Source: Geothrix sp. (GTDB lineage: Bacteria > Acidobacteriota > Holophagae > Holophagales > Holophagaceae). From it: DNA of 64,000 nucleotides. Within the stretch, counting starts at the first letter, position 1; each line of letters opens with the position of its first letter. The translations under genes and the position numbers were made by a program. The stretch covers positions 744,001 to 808,000 of the forward strand of contig NZ_JAHRYQ010000001.1 of NCBI RefSeq assembly GCF_020622065.1, read 5' to 3'. This document shows positions 33,039-42,200 of the stretch, piece by piece. The notes below the pieces were generated by a model, which was given only the letters and a program-made list of their open reading frames with translations, was not told the origin of the DNA and made no database searches.

Positions 33039-34118
33039 TCAGCCCTTAAACCTGGCTGGATCGAGCGGTCCGGCGGTGGTCTTGCGCAGGAAGCAGTCGG
33101 CGGCGAGCTGGCCCACGGCCAGGCCGCTGGTCATGCCATGACCGCCCAGGCCTGCCGACCAGAACAGGCGGGGGTTCCAGGGATCCCAGCCCAGGACGAA
33201 CCGGCGGTCCGGCGCGAAGGTGCGCAGGCCCGTCCAGTAGCGCGTGACGGGGCGCTCCGCCAGGTCCGGCGCCAGCTCCCGCAGGCTGGTGAAGAGGCCC
33301 TCGAGCACGGCGGGGTCCACTTCGGGCTGCCGCCCACGGGGCGGGAGGGGCACGGCAACCTCCTCGCAGGGGCACATGAGCAGGCCGCCGCTTTCAGGGC
33401 GCAGGTAGAAGGGGCGGTCCACCCACCAGGCCCAGGGATCCCGCTGGGGATGGGGCGCGCCACTCCACACCAGGGAGCGGCGCAGGGGCGTGAAGGCGAT
33501 CTGAGAGCCCGCCTGGCGGCCCAGGTCCCCGGCCCAGGCCCCGGCCGCGATGGCGAGCGCCTTCGCGCGCAGGGGGCCCCGGTCCGTGTCCAGGTCGAAG
33601 CCGGCCTCCGCGGGAGGTTGGGTGAGGCGCAGGCCCAGCAGCGCGCAGCCGAACCGAAGGTCCGCGCCGCCGGCGCGGGCGCCCTCGGCGCAGGCGCGCA
33701 CCAGGCCGGCGATGTCGATGACCCCGTCGCCGGGGATGGCCAGGTGCTCGGCGGCCTTCAGGCCGGGCAGGGGGATGCCCTCGCCGCGGTGGACTTCCAC
33801 GCCGTGGCGGGCCGCCTCGGCCTCGAAGGCATCGAGCGGGCCGTGCTCCACGCTCACGAGCAGGCCGCCGCCCGCGGTCATCAGACCCGCCTCGGCCAGG
33901 CGCCGCCGCCCCTCCACCGCCAGGGCCGTGTGCTCGTCGCGGCCGGTTAGGGAGCGGGCCACGGCGGCATTGTGGCCGCTGGCGTAGGTGCCGGCCTGAT
34001 CCTCGCGTTCCAGGAGGACGATGCCCTGCTGACCGGCGCGGGCGAGGTGGAAGGCGAGGCTGAGCCCCGCGATGCCGCCGCCGATGATCGCAACCTCTGC
34101 CGTTTCAACTGTGCCCAT
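33039..34118 (-). CDS. FAD-dependent oxidoreductase of the D-amino-acid oxidase / glycine oxidase family
   Basis: 359 residues. N-terminal dinucleotide-binding motif VAIIGGGIAGLSLA followed by LLEREDQAG, the flavin-binding loop YASGHNAAVAR, and a C-terminal FAD contact LFWSAGLGGHGMTSGLAVGQ. The overall pattern is closest to the D-arginine dehydrogenase/glycine oxidase branch. It would deaminate an amino acid or secondary amine to a keto acid. Its neighbour, an omega-amidase-like enzyme, acts on keto-acid amides, so the pair may work in one amino-acid degradation route. Confidence 0.86.
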   Translation of the reverse strand: MGTVETAEVAIIGGGIAGLSLAFHLARAGQQGIVLLEREDQAGTYASGHNAAVARSLTGRDEHTALAVEGRRRLAEAGLMTAGGGLLVSVEHGPLDAFEAEAARHGVEVHRGEGIPLPGLKAAEHLAIPGDGVIDIAGLVRACAEGARAGGADLRFGCALLGLRLTQPPAEAGFDLDTDRGPLRAKALAIAAGAWAGDLGRQAGSQIAFTPLRRSLVWSGAPHPQRDPWAWWVDRPFYLRPESGGLLMCPCEEVAVPLPPRGRQPEVDPAVLEGLFTSLRELAPDLAERPVTRYWTGLRTFAPDRRFVLGWDPWNPRLFWSAGLGGHGMTSGLAVGQLAADCFLRKTTAGPLDPARFKG

Positions 34119-34202
34119 GCCTCCATCCTAGCGCCGCTGCCCGCCGGGGCCGAAGCGCCCGGCGTTCATTGGCCAGCGAATGGGGGCGGGACCTGCTGGG
34201 GC

Positions 34203-35630
34203 TTAGGGTGCGACGATCCAGCTGGCCGCGAGCCGGTAGGTGCCCGCATCGTTGAACAGGAGGCCGCGGACCATCACCTCATTGGTGTTGGCGATGGCAT
34301 TGAGGTTTCGGAGCTGGGTTCCCGCCTGCTTGTAGACCTGGATGGCGGTGGCTCCGGTGAGGGAGGTGAAGGCAGAATCCGCGGGCAGCGTCAGCGTGAA
34401 GCTGGTCTGGGAACCGTTGGTGACATAGGCAGATACCACACCGTGCAGCCCCTGCTGTTCCAATCGCACCTGGCTGGCGGTGAGCGAGCCGGAGCCGCCC
34501 ATCATGCCTCCGCCCATCATGCCGCTGCCGCTCACCACCTCCACCCGCTGTCCCTTGCTAAGGGTTGAAGGACCGAAGGTCGGCATGAATGGAAGGCCCG
34601 TGAGATCTACGCCATTCGCATCGATGATGTAGGGCGTGGAGGCTGGAATGGCCACGGTGAGGGTCCCGGCGATGGATGAGGCCATCATTCCACCGCCTTG
34701 GCCGGCGTTCGCCACCAGTGTGAGCTGGGTGGGCGGGTTGCCTGTGATGGCCGTGACCACGCCCCCGCCCATCATGCCGCTGACTCCCGCTCCCATGGAT
34801 TCCACCCGTTGCGCCAGGTAGGTGCCATCCGACTGCAGCGCCGCATCCACAGCCACCAGCATGCCGGTGGTCATGGATCCCATGCCGGTGAATCCCGTGC
34901 CCATGAACTGGGTGCTGGCGTTCGTCATGAGCGTGGTCTGCTGCATCCCCATCATCGAACCGAGGGCGAACCGGGAGCCCGACAGGCTGGAGGCTGTGCC
35001 GACCTGGTGCTGCATGGTGCCCTGCCAGGGATTCATTCCCGTGCCAGCGGTCGCCCCCATGCTGGCGGTCATCATCGGGGTGAGGGAGACGGTTCCGGAC
35101 GCATCAATGGATACCGACGACCCCATGTTCATGTCGAAGTTCAGTGCCATGGAGGAGGCGCCCACGGTCATGGCCGGGGTGAAGGGCACGGTGGCAGTGA
35201 AGGGGCCCGCCAGCGTCTTCTGTTTGTAGGTGTGCGAGACGGGGTCCATGTAGCCCATGGAGACCGCCGAGAAGGTGACCATCGCCTGGGTGTAGGTGCC
35301 CTGGGGTACCGCCACGGAGGAGATGGGCATGACCGTGGCCATGGCTTGCATCAGCTCCATGGGCGAAGCCGTCGGAACCATGTTCACGGTGCCTCCGCCC
35401 GAGTTCGTGAGCGTGATCGAGTTGACGGTCATGCCGAAGGCCATGATCCAATCCGAAGGGGCGTCGCCCAGGTTCACTTGAACGGTGGTCACATTCGCCG
35501 GCAGTGGGGCCATGGCCGTGGCAGAACTTGAGCTGCTCCCCCCGCAGCTGAGGAAGACCATCCCAGCTGCCAGCAGGACGGCGACGGCGGCCGTTCGGAC
35601 CTCAGGTCGGGCTTCACGGGCATTGGACAT
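34203..35630 (-). CDS. Methionine-rich exported lipoprotein with DUF4382-like and DUF5666-like domains
   Basis: 475 residues from ATG 35630. A lipoprotein signal ends at AAGMVFLSCGGSSSSS. Next comes a DUF4382-like beta domain (VQVNLGDAPSDWIMAFGMTV), a long Met/Thr/Ser-rich middle, and repeated DUF5666-like strands (LTASQVRLEQQGLHGVVSAY). Met-Gly clusters occur several times (SGMMGGGV, SGMMGGGMMGGSG, GQGGGMMASS, ALGSMMGMQQ). Such Met clusters bind Cu(I) or Ag(I) in known periplasmic proteins, and a Cus-type efflux operon is next door on the other strand, so metal binding in the periplasm is plausible but inferred. Confidence 0.72.
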   Translation of the reverse strand: MSNAREARPEVRTAAVAVLLAAGMVFLSCGGSSSSSATAMAPLPANVTTVQVNLGDAPSDWIMAFGMTVNSITLTNSGGGTVNMVPTASPMELMQAMATVMPISSVAVPQGTYTQAMVTFSAVSMGYMDPVSHTYKQKTLAGPFTATVPFTPAMTVGASSMALNFDMNMGSSVSIDASGTVSLTPMMTASMGATAGTGMNPWQGTMQHQVGTASSLSGSRFALGSMMGMQQTTLMTNASTQFMGTGFTGMGSMTTGMLVAVDAALQSDGTYLAQRVESMGAGVSGMMGGGVVTAITGNPPTQLTLVANAGQGGGMMASSIAGTLTVAIPASTPYIIDANGVDLTGLPFMPTFGPSTLSKGQRVEVVSGSGMMGGGMMGGSGSLTASQVRLEQQGLHGVVSAYVTNGSQTSFTLTLPADSAFTSLTGATAIQVYKQAGTQLRNLNAIANTNEVMVRGLLFNDAGTYRLAASWIVAP

Positions 35631-35865
35631 GGGCGGCTCCAGGGTGGGTGAAAGAACGCTGATCAAGATTCTTGTTTCAACACATATCAATATGCGCTTT
35701 CAGGAAGGTAAAGCCAGGTGATTGCGCCTTGAAGCACGCGCCTTTTCAAGGCCCGGGGGAAGTATCTATGCCACCGGACGACGCCCAATCTGTGTAGACC
35801 CAACAGGTGGAGGTCCCATGGGGCGGATGGGAGGCTCGATTCCCTGGGCGGCAAATCAAACCCTG

Positions 35866-35880
35866 TGACCTTGGTCAAGG
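35866..35880. promoter_or_regulatory. Overlapping inverted repeats, possible metal-regulator operator
   Basis: TGACC-TT-GGTCA and CCTTG-GT-CAAGG share bases within TGACCTTGGTCAAGG. The site lies just upstream of a plausible -35/-10 pair for the Cus-type operon. The sequence resembles half-sites of MerR-type metal regulators (ACCTT...AAGGT) but the spacing is shorter than usual, so the regulator is not named. Confidence 0.4.
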
Positions 35881-35888
35881 ATTCCGTG

Positions 35889-35915
35889 TTGCCACATGGG
35901 TGGAAGGCCTATGAT
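35889..35915 (+). promoter_or_regulatory. Promoter candidate of the Cus-type operon
   Basis: TTGCCA (35889-35894) and TATGAT (35910-35915) are separated by 15 bases. The spacing is short, as often in promoters opened by DNA-distorting activators. The -10 lies about 24 bases before GTG 35939. Confidence 0.42.
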
Positions 35916-35938
35916 GGGAAGCATCCGGAGGTTCCTCC

Positions 35939-36346
35939 GTGCGGCTGATCCTGCGCGCCATCCTGACCGTCGTGCTGCTCCTGGGCAGCGGGGCCGGGAT
36001 CTGGACGCCGGTGCAGGCGCACGAGTCGCATGAGTCCTGCTGCTGCGGCGCCCCGACAGGTATCGGGGCAGGTATCGGAACCGGCATGGAGGACAGCTGT
36101 CCCTGCCCGAAGCCCGAAGGCAACCGCGGGCCCGCCCCGTCCACTTGCACGGAGCGCGCCGCTGCCGTCGCCGCCCCGACCGCCCGTCGAACTCAGGTCG
36201 AGCGCCGCACCGAGCCCCGCCCCGAACCGGCCACCTGGGCCCAGGCGGTTCCTTCCCCTGAACGCACCGAATCCTTCCCCGCGGCGGAGGGCCGTGATCC
36301 CGATCTGGGTCGGCACCTCGCAAGACTGAGCGCACTCCGGATCTGA
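35939..36346 (+). CDS. Small exported Cys/His-rich protein heading the Cus-type operon
   Basis: 135 residues from GTG 35939, with GGAGG seven bases upstream. Signal peptide (AILTVVLLLGSGAGIWTPVQA), then HESHESCCCGAP and DSCPCPKP, a cluster of six cysteines and several His near the mature N-terminus. The rest is Arg/Pro/Ala-rich and probably disordered. No named family recognised. The cluster suits Cu(I) or other soft-metal binding. It precedes cusC by about 70 bases on the same strand and mirrors the small His/Cys protein ahead of the other RND operon. Confidence 0.68.
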   Translation: MRLILRAILTVVLLLGSGAGIWTPVQAHESHESCCCGAPTGIGAGIGTGMEDSCPCPKPEGNRGPAPSTCTERAAAVAAPTARRTQVERRTEPRPEPATWAQAVPSPERTESFPAAEGRDPDLGRHLARLSALRI

Positions 36347-36415
36347 TCGGGGATTGAGCGTAGCTTTGCCTGCCCACGAGCAGGCTGCCGTCTCTTTCCC
36401 TTTTCGGAGTTCCCC

Positions 36416-37816
36416 ATGCGCACGCTGCTGCGTCTGGCCCCGGCCCTGGTGCTTGCCGCATCGGGCCTGGCCCAGACCCCTCTTCCCGAACCCCCCTCCA
36501 CGCCACCGGCCGGGGCCGATCCCGTCCTGGCGGCGCTGTTGGCCGAAGCCCTCGGGAAACATCCCGATCTCGAAAAAGCCGAAGCCGCCGTGCGCATGGA
36601 TCGCGAGCGCATCCCTCAGGCGGGGGTGCTGCCGGATCCCTCGCTGTCGCTGGGCCTCCAGAACGACGGCTTCAAGGAACTCATGATCGGCAAGATGGAG
36701 ACGAGCTACTACAGCGTCGCCTTCACGCAGCCCTTTCCCTGGCCGGGCAAGCGGGGCCTCCGCAAGGAAGCGGCCGCCTTGGGTGTGGATGTGTCCGAAG
36801 CCGCCCGCGCCCGCGTCCAGATGAGCCTGGAGGCCGATGTGCGGCGGGGCTACGCGGCCCTGCTCCTGGTCCGCGGGCAGCAGCAGCTGCTGGCGCAGCA
36901 GGCCGTCTTCCTGGAGCAGTCCGAGCGCCTGGCCCGCACGCGGTACGAGGTGGGGCAGGGCAATCAGGGCGATCTGCTGCGGGCCCAGCTGGAGCTCACG
37001 CGGCTGAAGCAGGCGGCCTGGTCGCTGGAGGCCGAGGAACGGTCGGTGCTCGCCGGCCTGAACCGCCTGCGCCAGCACGACCCGGCCGACCCCATCCCCA
37101 CGACCGCGGCCCTGGCGGATCTGCCCGAACCCGCGTCCTTGGCCCCGGAGGAGGTCGAAGCCGTGAGCCCCGAGCTGGCCGGCGCCCGCGCCAGTGTGCG
37201 GCAGACCGAGAAGCTGGTGGACCTGGCGAAGCTGGACCGCCGCCCGGACTTCGCCGTGACGGCCGGCATCATGCCCCGCGGCAGCCTGGAGCCCATGTGG
37301 CAGGTGGGCGTGAGCATCTCGCTGCCCATCTACGGCCGCCACAAGCAGCAGCGAGCCGTCGCTGAGCACGAGCACCACCGCCGGGGCCAGGGCGCCGAGG
37401 TCGAGTCCGTCCGTACCCTGCTCCGCCAGCGCACGGAGGAACGAAGCATCCAGATCCAGACCCTGCGCCGTACCCGGGATCTCTACCAGGCGGGCCTGCT
37501 GGTGCAGAGCGAGGCGACCTTCAAGGCCGTGCTGTCCCAGTACGAGGCCGGCCGCGCCTCCTTCCTCGGCGCCCTTGAGGCCCTGAACGGCTGGGTGGGC
37601 GACCAGGGCGCTTACCTGCAGACCCTGGCCCAGCTGCAGGCCCAGCACATCGCCCTGCGCGAAGCGGCCCTCGGCGCCACGGTTCCCATCAATGGCGGAT
37701 CGCTGGCTTCCGCCAGCCTCTCGGCCGGCGCCGCGGCCGCGCCCTCGGCTTCTCTATCCACCGCCAAGGCCCCGGGCAAGGCCCAGGACAGCGGTCCCGC
37801 CTCCATGAAGATGTAG
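36416..37816 (+). CDS. TolC-family outer-membrane factor, CusC-like
   Basis: 466 residues. Signal peptide (LAPALVLAASGLAQ), helical repeats typical of outer-membrane efflux proteins (for example LLAQQAVFLEQSERLARTRY), the PFPWPGKRGLR segment seen in metal-efflux outer-membrane factors, and a low-complexity Ala/Ser-rich tail ending SMKM. It is the first large gene of a CusCBA-type operon: the adaptor starts ten bases after its stop. Confidence 0.9.
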   Translation: MRTLLRLAPALVLAASGLAQTPLPEPPSTPPAGADPVLAALLAEALGKHPDLEKAEAAVRMDRERIPQAGVLPDPSLSLGLQNDGFKELMIGKMETSYYSVAFTQPFPWPGKRGLRKEAAALGVDVSEAARARVQMSLEADVRRGYAALLLVRGQQQLLAQQAVFLEQSERLARTRYEVGQGNQGDLLRAQLELTRLKQAAWSLEAEERSVLAGLNRLRQHDPADPIPTTAALADLPEPASLAPEEVEAVSPELAGARASVRQTEKLVDLAKLDRRPDFAVTAGIMPRGSLEPMWQVGVSISLPIYGRHKQQRAVAEHEHHRRGQGAEVESVRTLLRQRTEERSIQIQTLRRTRDLYQAGLLVQSEATFKAVLSQYEAGRASFLGALEALNGWVGDQGAYLQTLAQLQAQHIALREAALGATVPINGGSLASASLSAGAAAAPSASLSTAKAPGKAQDSGPASMKM

Positions 37817-37826
37817 GAGATTCCCC

Positions 37827-39203
37827 ATGAGCCTTGACCAACCCACCTTCGATCCCCCCCGTTTGACCCCCACCCAGGCCCCCAGCCGCGTTCCGCGCCT
37901 CCGCACCCTCGGCCTGGTGGCCCTGGGCCTGATCGCCGGCGTCGGCGGCACCCTGCTCCTGCGCCCGGCGCCGAAGCACGACCACGAAGCCGCCAGTGCG
38001 GCCGCCCCCAAGAAGCAGATGTTCCAGTGCCCCATGCACCCGCAGATCATCCAGGACCACGCGGGCACCTGCCCCATCTGCGGCATGGACCTCGTGCCCA
38101 TGGATGGCCAGGGGACGGCCGTCGCCGGCCTCGAGGATCATGCGGCCGTCACCATCGACCACGAACGCCAGCAGCTCATTGGCCTTCGCACTGAGACAGT
38201 GGCCGAGGGGATGGTGAGTGGGGAGCTTCGCGCCCTGGGCCGGGTGGCCGTCGACGAGACGCGTGTCCGCAAGGTCAATGTGAAAGTGGAGGGCTTCGTC
38301 GAGAAGCTCTTCGTGGACTTCGTTGGCAAGCCCGTGGCGAAGGGCCAGCCCCTGTTCAGCTTCTACAGCCCCGAGTTCGTCAGCGCCCAGCGGGAGTTCC
38401 TCCTGGCCCTCAAGACCCAGAAGGCCCTGTCGGGCGGGTCGCTGCAGGCCAGCGGCAGCGACCTGCTGGACTCCGCCCGGCGCCGCCTCACGCTCTGGGA
38501 TGTGCCGCCCTCGGCCATCGACCACCTGGAGAAGACCGGCGAGGTTCTGAAGTCGCTCACGCTGCGCAGCCCCATCTCGGGCGTGGTGACGGTGAAGAAT
38601 GTGGTGGAGGGCGCCCGGCTCACCCCGGCGGACATCCCCTTCGAGATCACGGATCTCAGCCGCGTCTGGGTGCTGGTGGACATCTACGAGGCCGAACTGG
38701 GCCGCGCCAAGGTGGGCATGCCCGCCGAGCTGACGGTCCAGGCCTCGCCCGGGAAGGTCATCAAGGGGCGCATCGCCTTTGTGGATCCGGTCATGGATCC
38801 CAAGACCCGCACCGCCAAAGCCCGCGTGGAGTTCCCGAATCCCGCCGGCGAGCTGAAGCCCGAGATGTTCGGAGAAGTCGTGCTGAAGGGGCAGGGGCAC
38901 AAGGGCCTGATCGTCCCCCTGGATGCGGTGCTGGATGCCGGCACCATGAAGGTGGCCTTCGTGGCCCTGGGGGACGGCAAGTTCGAGCCCCGGGAGGTCA
39001 CCACGGGCACCACCGTCGGCGAGAAGGTGGAGATCCGCTCGGGCCTCGAAGCCGGCGAGGAAGTCGTCGTCCGTGCCAACTTCCTGGTGGATTCCGAATC
39101 CCGCCTGAAGGCCGCCCTGGCCCACCTGAGCCAGAAGGGCGCCGGCCCCGAGGGCCCCAAGGCGGCCCCTTCCCAGCCGGCGCCGTCCGGCCACCAGCAT
39201 TGA
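37827..39203 (+). CDS. cusB: CusB-like RND adaptor with heavy-metal-binding domain
   Basis: 458 residues. Membrane anchor at about 27-46 (LGLVALGLIAGVGGTLLL), a His-rich linker, and a heavy-metal-binding domain at 66-92 (FQCPMHPQI ... CPICGMDLVPM), the CusB/CusF-type YMCPMHP signature. After it come the lipoyl, helical hairpin and beta-barrel domains (KVEGFVEKLFVDFVGKPVAK; LRSPISGVVTVKNVVEGA). The C-terminus ends GHQH. The domain architecture points to Cu(I)/Ag(I) export, with the adaptor handing metal to the pump. Starts ten bases after cusC and stops ten bases before cusA. Confidence 0.93.
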   Translation: MSLDQPTFDPPRLTPTQAPSRVPRLRTLGLVALGLIAGVGGTLLLRPAPKHDHEAASAAAPKKQMFQCPMHPQIIQDHAGTCPICGMDLVPMDGQGTAVAGLEDHAAVTIDHERQQLIGLRTETVAEGMVSGELRALGRVAVDETRVRKVNVKVEGFVEKLFVDFVGKPVAKGQPLFSFYSPEFVSAQREFLLALKTQKALSGGSLQASGSDLLDSARRRLTLWDVPPSAIDHLEKTGEVLKSLTLRSPISGVVTVKNVVEGARLTPADIPFEITDLSRVWVLVDIYEAELGRAKVGMPAELTVQASPGKVIKGRIAFVDPVMDPKTRTAKARVEFPNPAGELKPEMFGEVVLKGQGHKGLIVPLDAVLDAGTMKVAFVALGDGKFEPREVTTGTTVGEKVEIRSGLEAGEEVVVRANFLVDSESRLKAALAHLSQKGAGPEGPKAAPSQPAPSGHQH

Positions 39204-39213
39204 GGGGGGCGAG

Positions 39214-42200
39214 ATGAGCGCACCTGTCGGCTACGACCCCGAACACCCGACCTTCCTCCAGCGGATCATCCGCTTCTCGGCGGAGAACCGCTGGCTGGTG
39301 ATGGCCGCCTCTGTGGTGCTGATTGCCATGTCCTTCTGGACCATGCGCCATATCCCCCTGGATGCCCTGCCGGATCTCAGCGACACCCAGGTGATCGTCT
39401 ACAGCAAGTGGGACCGGAGCCCCGACATCGTCGAGGACCAGGTGACCTATCCCATCGTCACCGCGCTGCTCGGAGCCCCGAAGGTGAAGGCGGTGCGGGC
39501 CCTCTCTGACTTCGGCTTCTCCTATGTCTATGTGATCTACGAGGACGGCACGGACATCTACTGGGCCCGATCCCGGACCTTGGAATACCTCAGCAAGATC
39601 ACCTCCAGCCTGCCTCCAGGCGTGACGCCGGTCATCGGCCCCGACGCGACCTCCGTGGGCTGGGTCTATCAGTACGCCCTGGTGGACCGCAGCGGGAAGC
39701 ACAGCACGGATGAATTGAGATCGCTGCAGGACTGGTTCCTCCGGTACGCCATCCAGAGCACGCCCGGCGTCGCCGAAGTCGCCACCGTGGGCGGCCAGGC
39801 CCGGCAGTTCCAGGTCCAGGTCGATCCCAACAAGATGGCGGCCTACAAGATCCCCATCGAAGCCGTCATCGGTGCCGTGAAGGGGGCCAACTCGGAAGTT
39901 GGCGGGCGCCTCGTGGAGTACAGCGGGCGCGAGTACATGGTCCGGGGCCGGGGCTATGTGAAGACGACCAAGGACCTCGAACAAGCGGTCCTCAAGGCGG
40001 AGAACGGCACCCCGGTGCGCCTGGGCGATGTGGCCACGGTGACCCTGGGGCCTGAGATGCGCCGCGGCCTGGCGGACCTGGACGGTCAGGGGGATGTGGT
40101 CGGCGGCATCGTGGTGATGCGGCAGGGTGAGAACGCCCTGAATGTGATTGACCGCGTCAAGGCGAAGATCAACGACCTGAAGCAGGGCCTTCCCGAAGGC
40201 GTGGAAGTGGTCACGGTCTACGACCGCTCCGAGCTGATCGACAACGCCATCAAGACGGTGAAGCACAAGCTCATCGAGGAAATGATCGTCGTCTCGATCA
40301 TCATCCTGATCTTCCTGTGGCACATCCCCTCGGCCATCGTCCCCATCATCACAATCCCCGTGAGTGTGGCGCTGGCCTTCATCCCGATGTACGGGATCGG
40401 CCAGAACGCCAATCTGATGAGCCTCGCCGGCATCGCCATCTCCATCGGCGTGCTGGTGGACGGGGCCATCGTCGAGGTGGAGAACGCCTACAAGAAGATC
40501 GAGAAATGGATCGAGGCGGGCAAACCGGGGAGCTTCTACCAGGTGCGGCTCGAGGCCCTGATGGAGGTCGGCCCCAGCGTCTTCTTCTCCCTGCTGGTGG
40601 TGGCGGTGAGCTTCCTGCCCATCTTCACCCTGCTGGATCAGGAGGGCAGGCTCTTCAAACCCCTGGCCTTCTCCAAGAACTTCGCCATGGGCATCGCCGC
40701 GCTCCTGGCGCTGACCCTGGACCCGGCCATGCGCATGCTCTTCGCGCGGGTGGAGCCCTTCCAGTTCAAGCCCAAGTGGCTGGCCTGGACCTTCACGCAG
40801 TTTGTCGTCGGGAAGTACTATGCCGAGGAGAAGCACCCCATCAGTGTCTTCCTCCACCGGATCTACGAAGGGCCCTGCCGCTTCGTGGTGAAGCACGCCA
40901 AGGCGACCATCGCCGTGGCCGTGCTGCTGGTGCTGGCCACCATCCCGGCCTTCGTCTCCCTGGGCAGCGAGTTCATGCCGCCCCTGAACGAAGGCACGCT
41001 GCTCTACATGCCCTCCACGCTGCCCGGCCTCAGCCAGACCGAGGCCCAGCGCATCCTCCAGGTGCAGGACCGCCTGATCCGCACCGTGCCCGAGGTGGGC
41101 AGTGTCTTCGGCAAGGCGGGCCGTGCGGACACCGCCACCGATCCCGCCCCCTTCTCCATGATGGAGACGGTGATCGTCCTCAAGCCTGAGGATCAGTGGC
41201 GCGAGAAACCCCGCTGGTTCAGTTCCTGGGCGCCGGACTTCCTGAAAGCCGCCCTCCGGCCCATCTGGCGGGATCGGATCACCGAGGAGGAGATCGTCGC
41301 CGATCTGGACCGCGTGGTGCGGCTCCCGGCCATCCCCAACGCCTGGACCATGCCCATCAAGGCGCGGCAGGACATGCTCAGCACCGGCATCCGCACCCCC
41401 ATCGGCCTCAAGATCAACGGCGCCGACCTGGACACCATCCAGAAGGTGGCCGTGGAAGCGGAGCGCATCCTATCGGGCGTCCCGGGCACCCGCAGCGCCT
41501 TCGCCGAGCGCACGGCCCAGGGCTATTTCCTGGATTTCGTGCTGAAGCGGGAGCAGCTGGCCCGCTACGGCCTCAGCGTGGAGCAGGCCAACATGCTGGT
41601 GATGACCGCCATCGGCGGCGACAATCAGAGCACGGTCTACGATGGCCGGGCCCGCTACCCCGTGAATGTGCGCTACGCCAGGGACTACCGGGAGAACCCC
41701 GATGCCCTGAACCGGGTGCTCATCCCCACGCCAGGCGGGGCCCTGATTCCCATGGAGGAGATCGCCGACCTGAAGTGGGCCAACGGTCCTGCCATGATCC
41801 GCGACGAGAACGGCCAGATGAACGGCTATGTGCTGGTGGACTTCGATACCTCGAAGATCGATGTGGGTTCCTATGTCCAGCACGCCAAGGCGGCCGTGGA
41901 GAAGGAGCTCAAGCTGCCCCCGGGCTACAGCCTCACCTGGTCGGGCCAGTACGAAAACATGATCCGCGTGAAGGAACGATTGAAGATCATCCTGCCCATC
42001 ACCCTGGTGCTGATCTTCGGTCTGCTCTACGCCAACACCAAGAGCGCCTTCAAGGCCTCCGTCGTCATGCTGGCGGTGCCCTTCAGCGCCATCGGCGCCT
42101 TCTGGCTGCTCTGGGCCCTGGGCTACAACATGAGCATCGCCGTGTGGGTGGGCCTCATCGCCCTGATGGGGTTGGACGCCGAAACGGGCGTGTTCATGCT

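Larger units (their letters stand above)
35631..35938. other. 308-base divergent intergenic region
   Basis: No gene is seen. The left third is AT-rich and holds short perfect dyads CAAGATTCTTG and CATATCAATATG, which probably belong to the lipoprotein promoter. The middle has a hairpin (GCCTTGAA 35726-35733 with TTCAAGGC 35745-35752). The right end contains overlapping dyads TGACCTTGGTCA and CCTTGGTCAAGG (35866-35880) just before a promoter for the metal-efflux operon. Confidence 0.6.
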
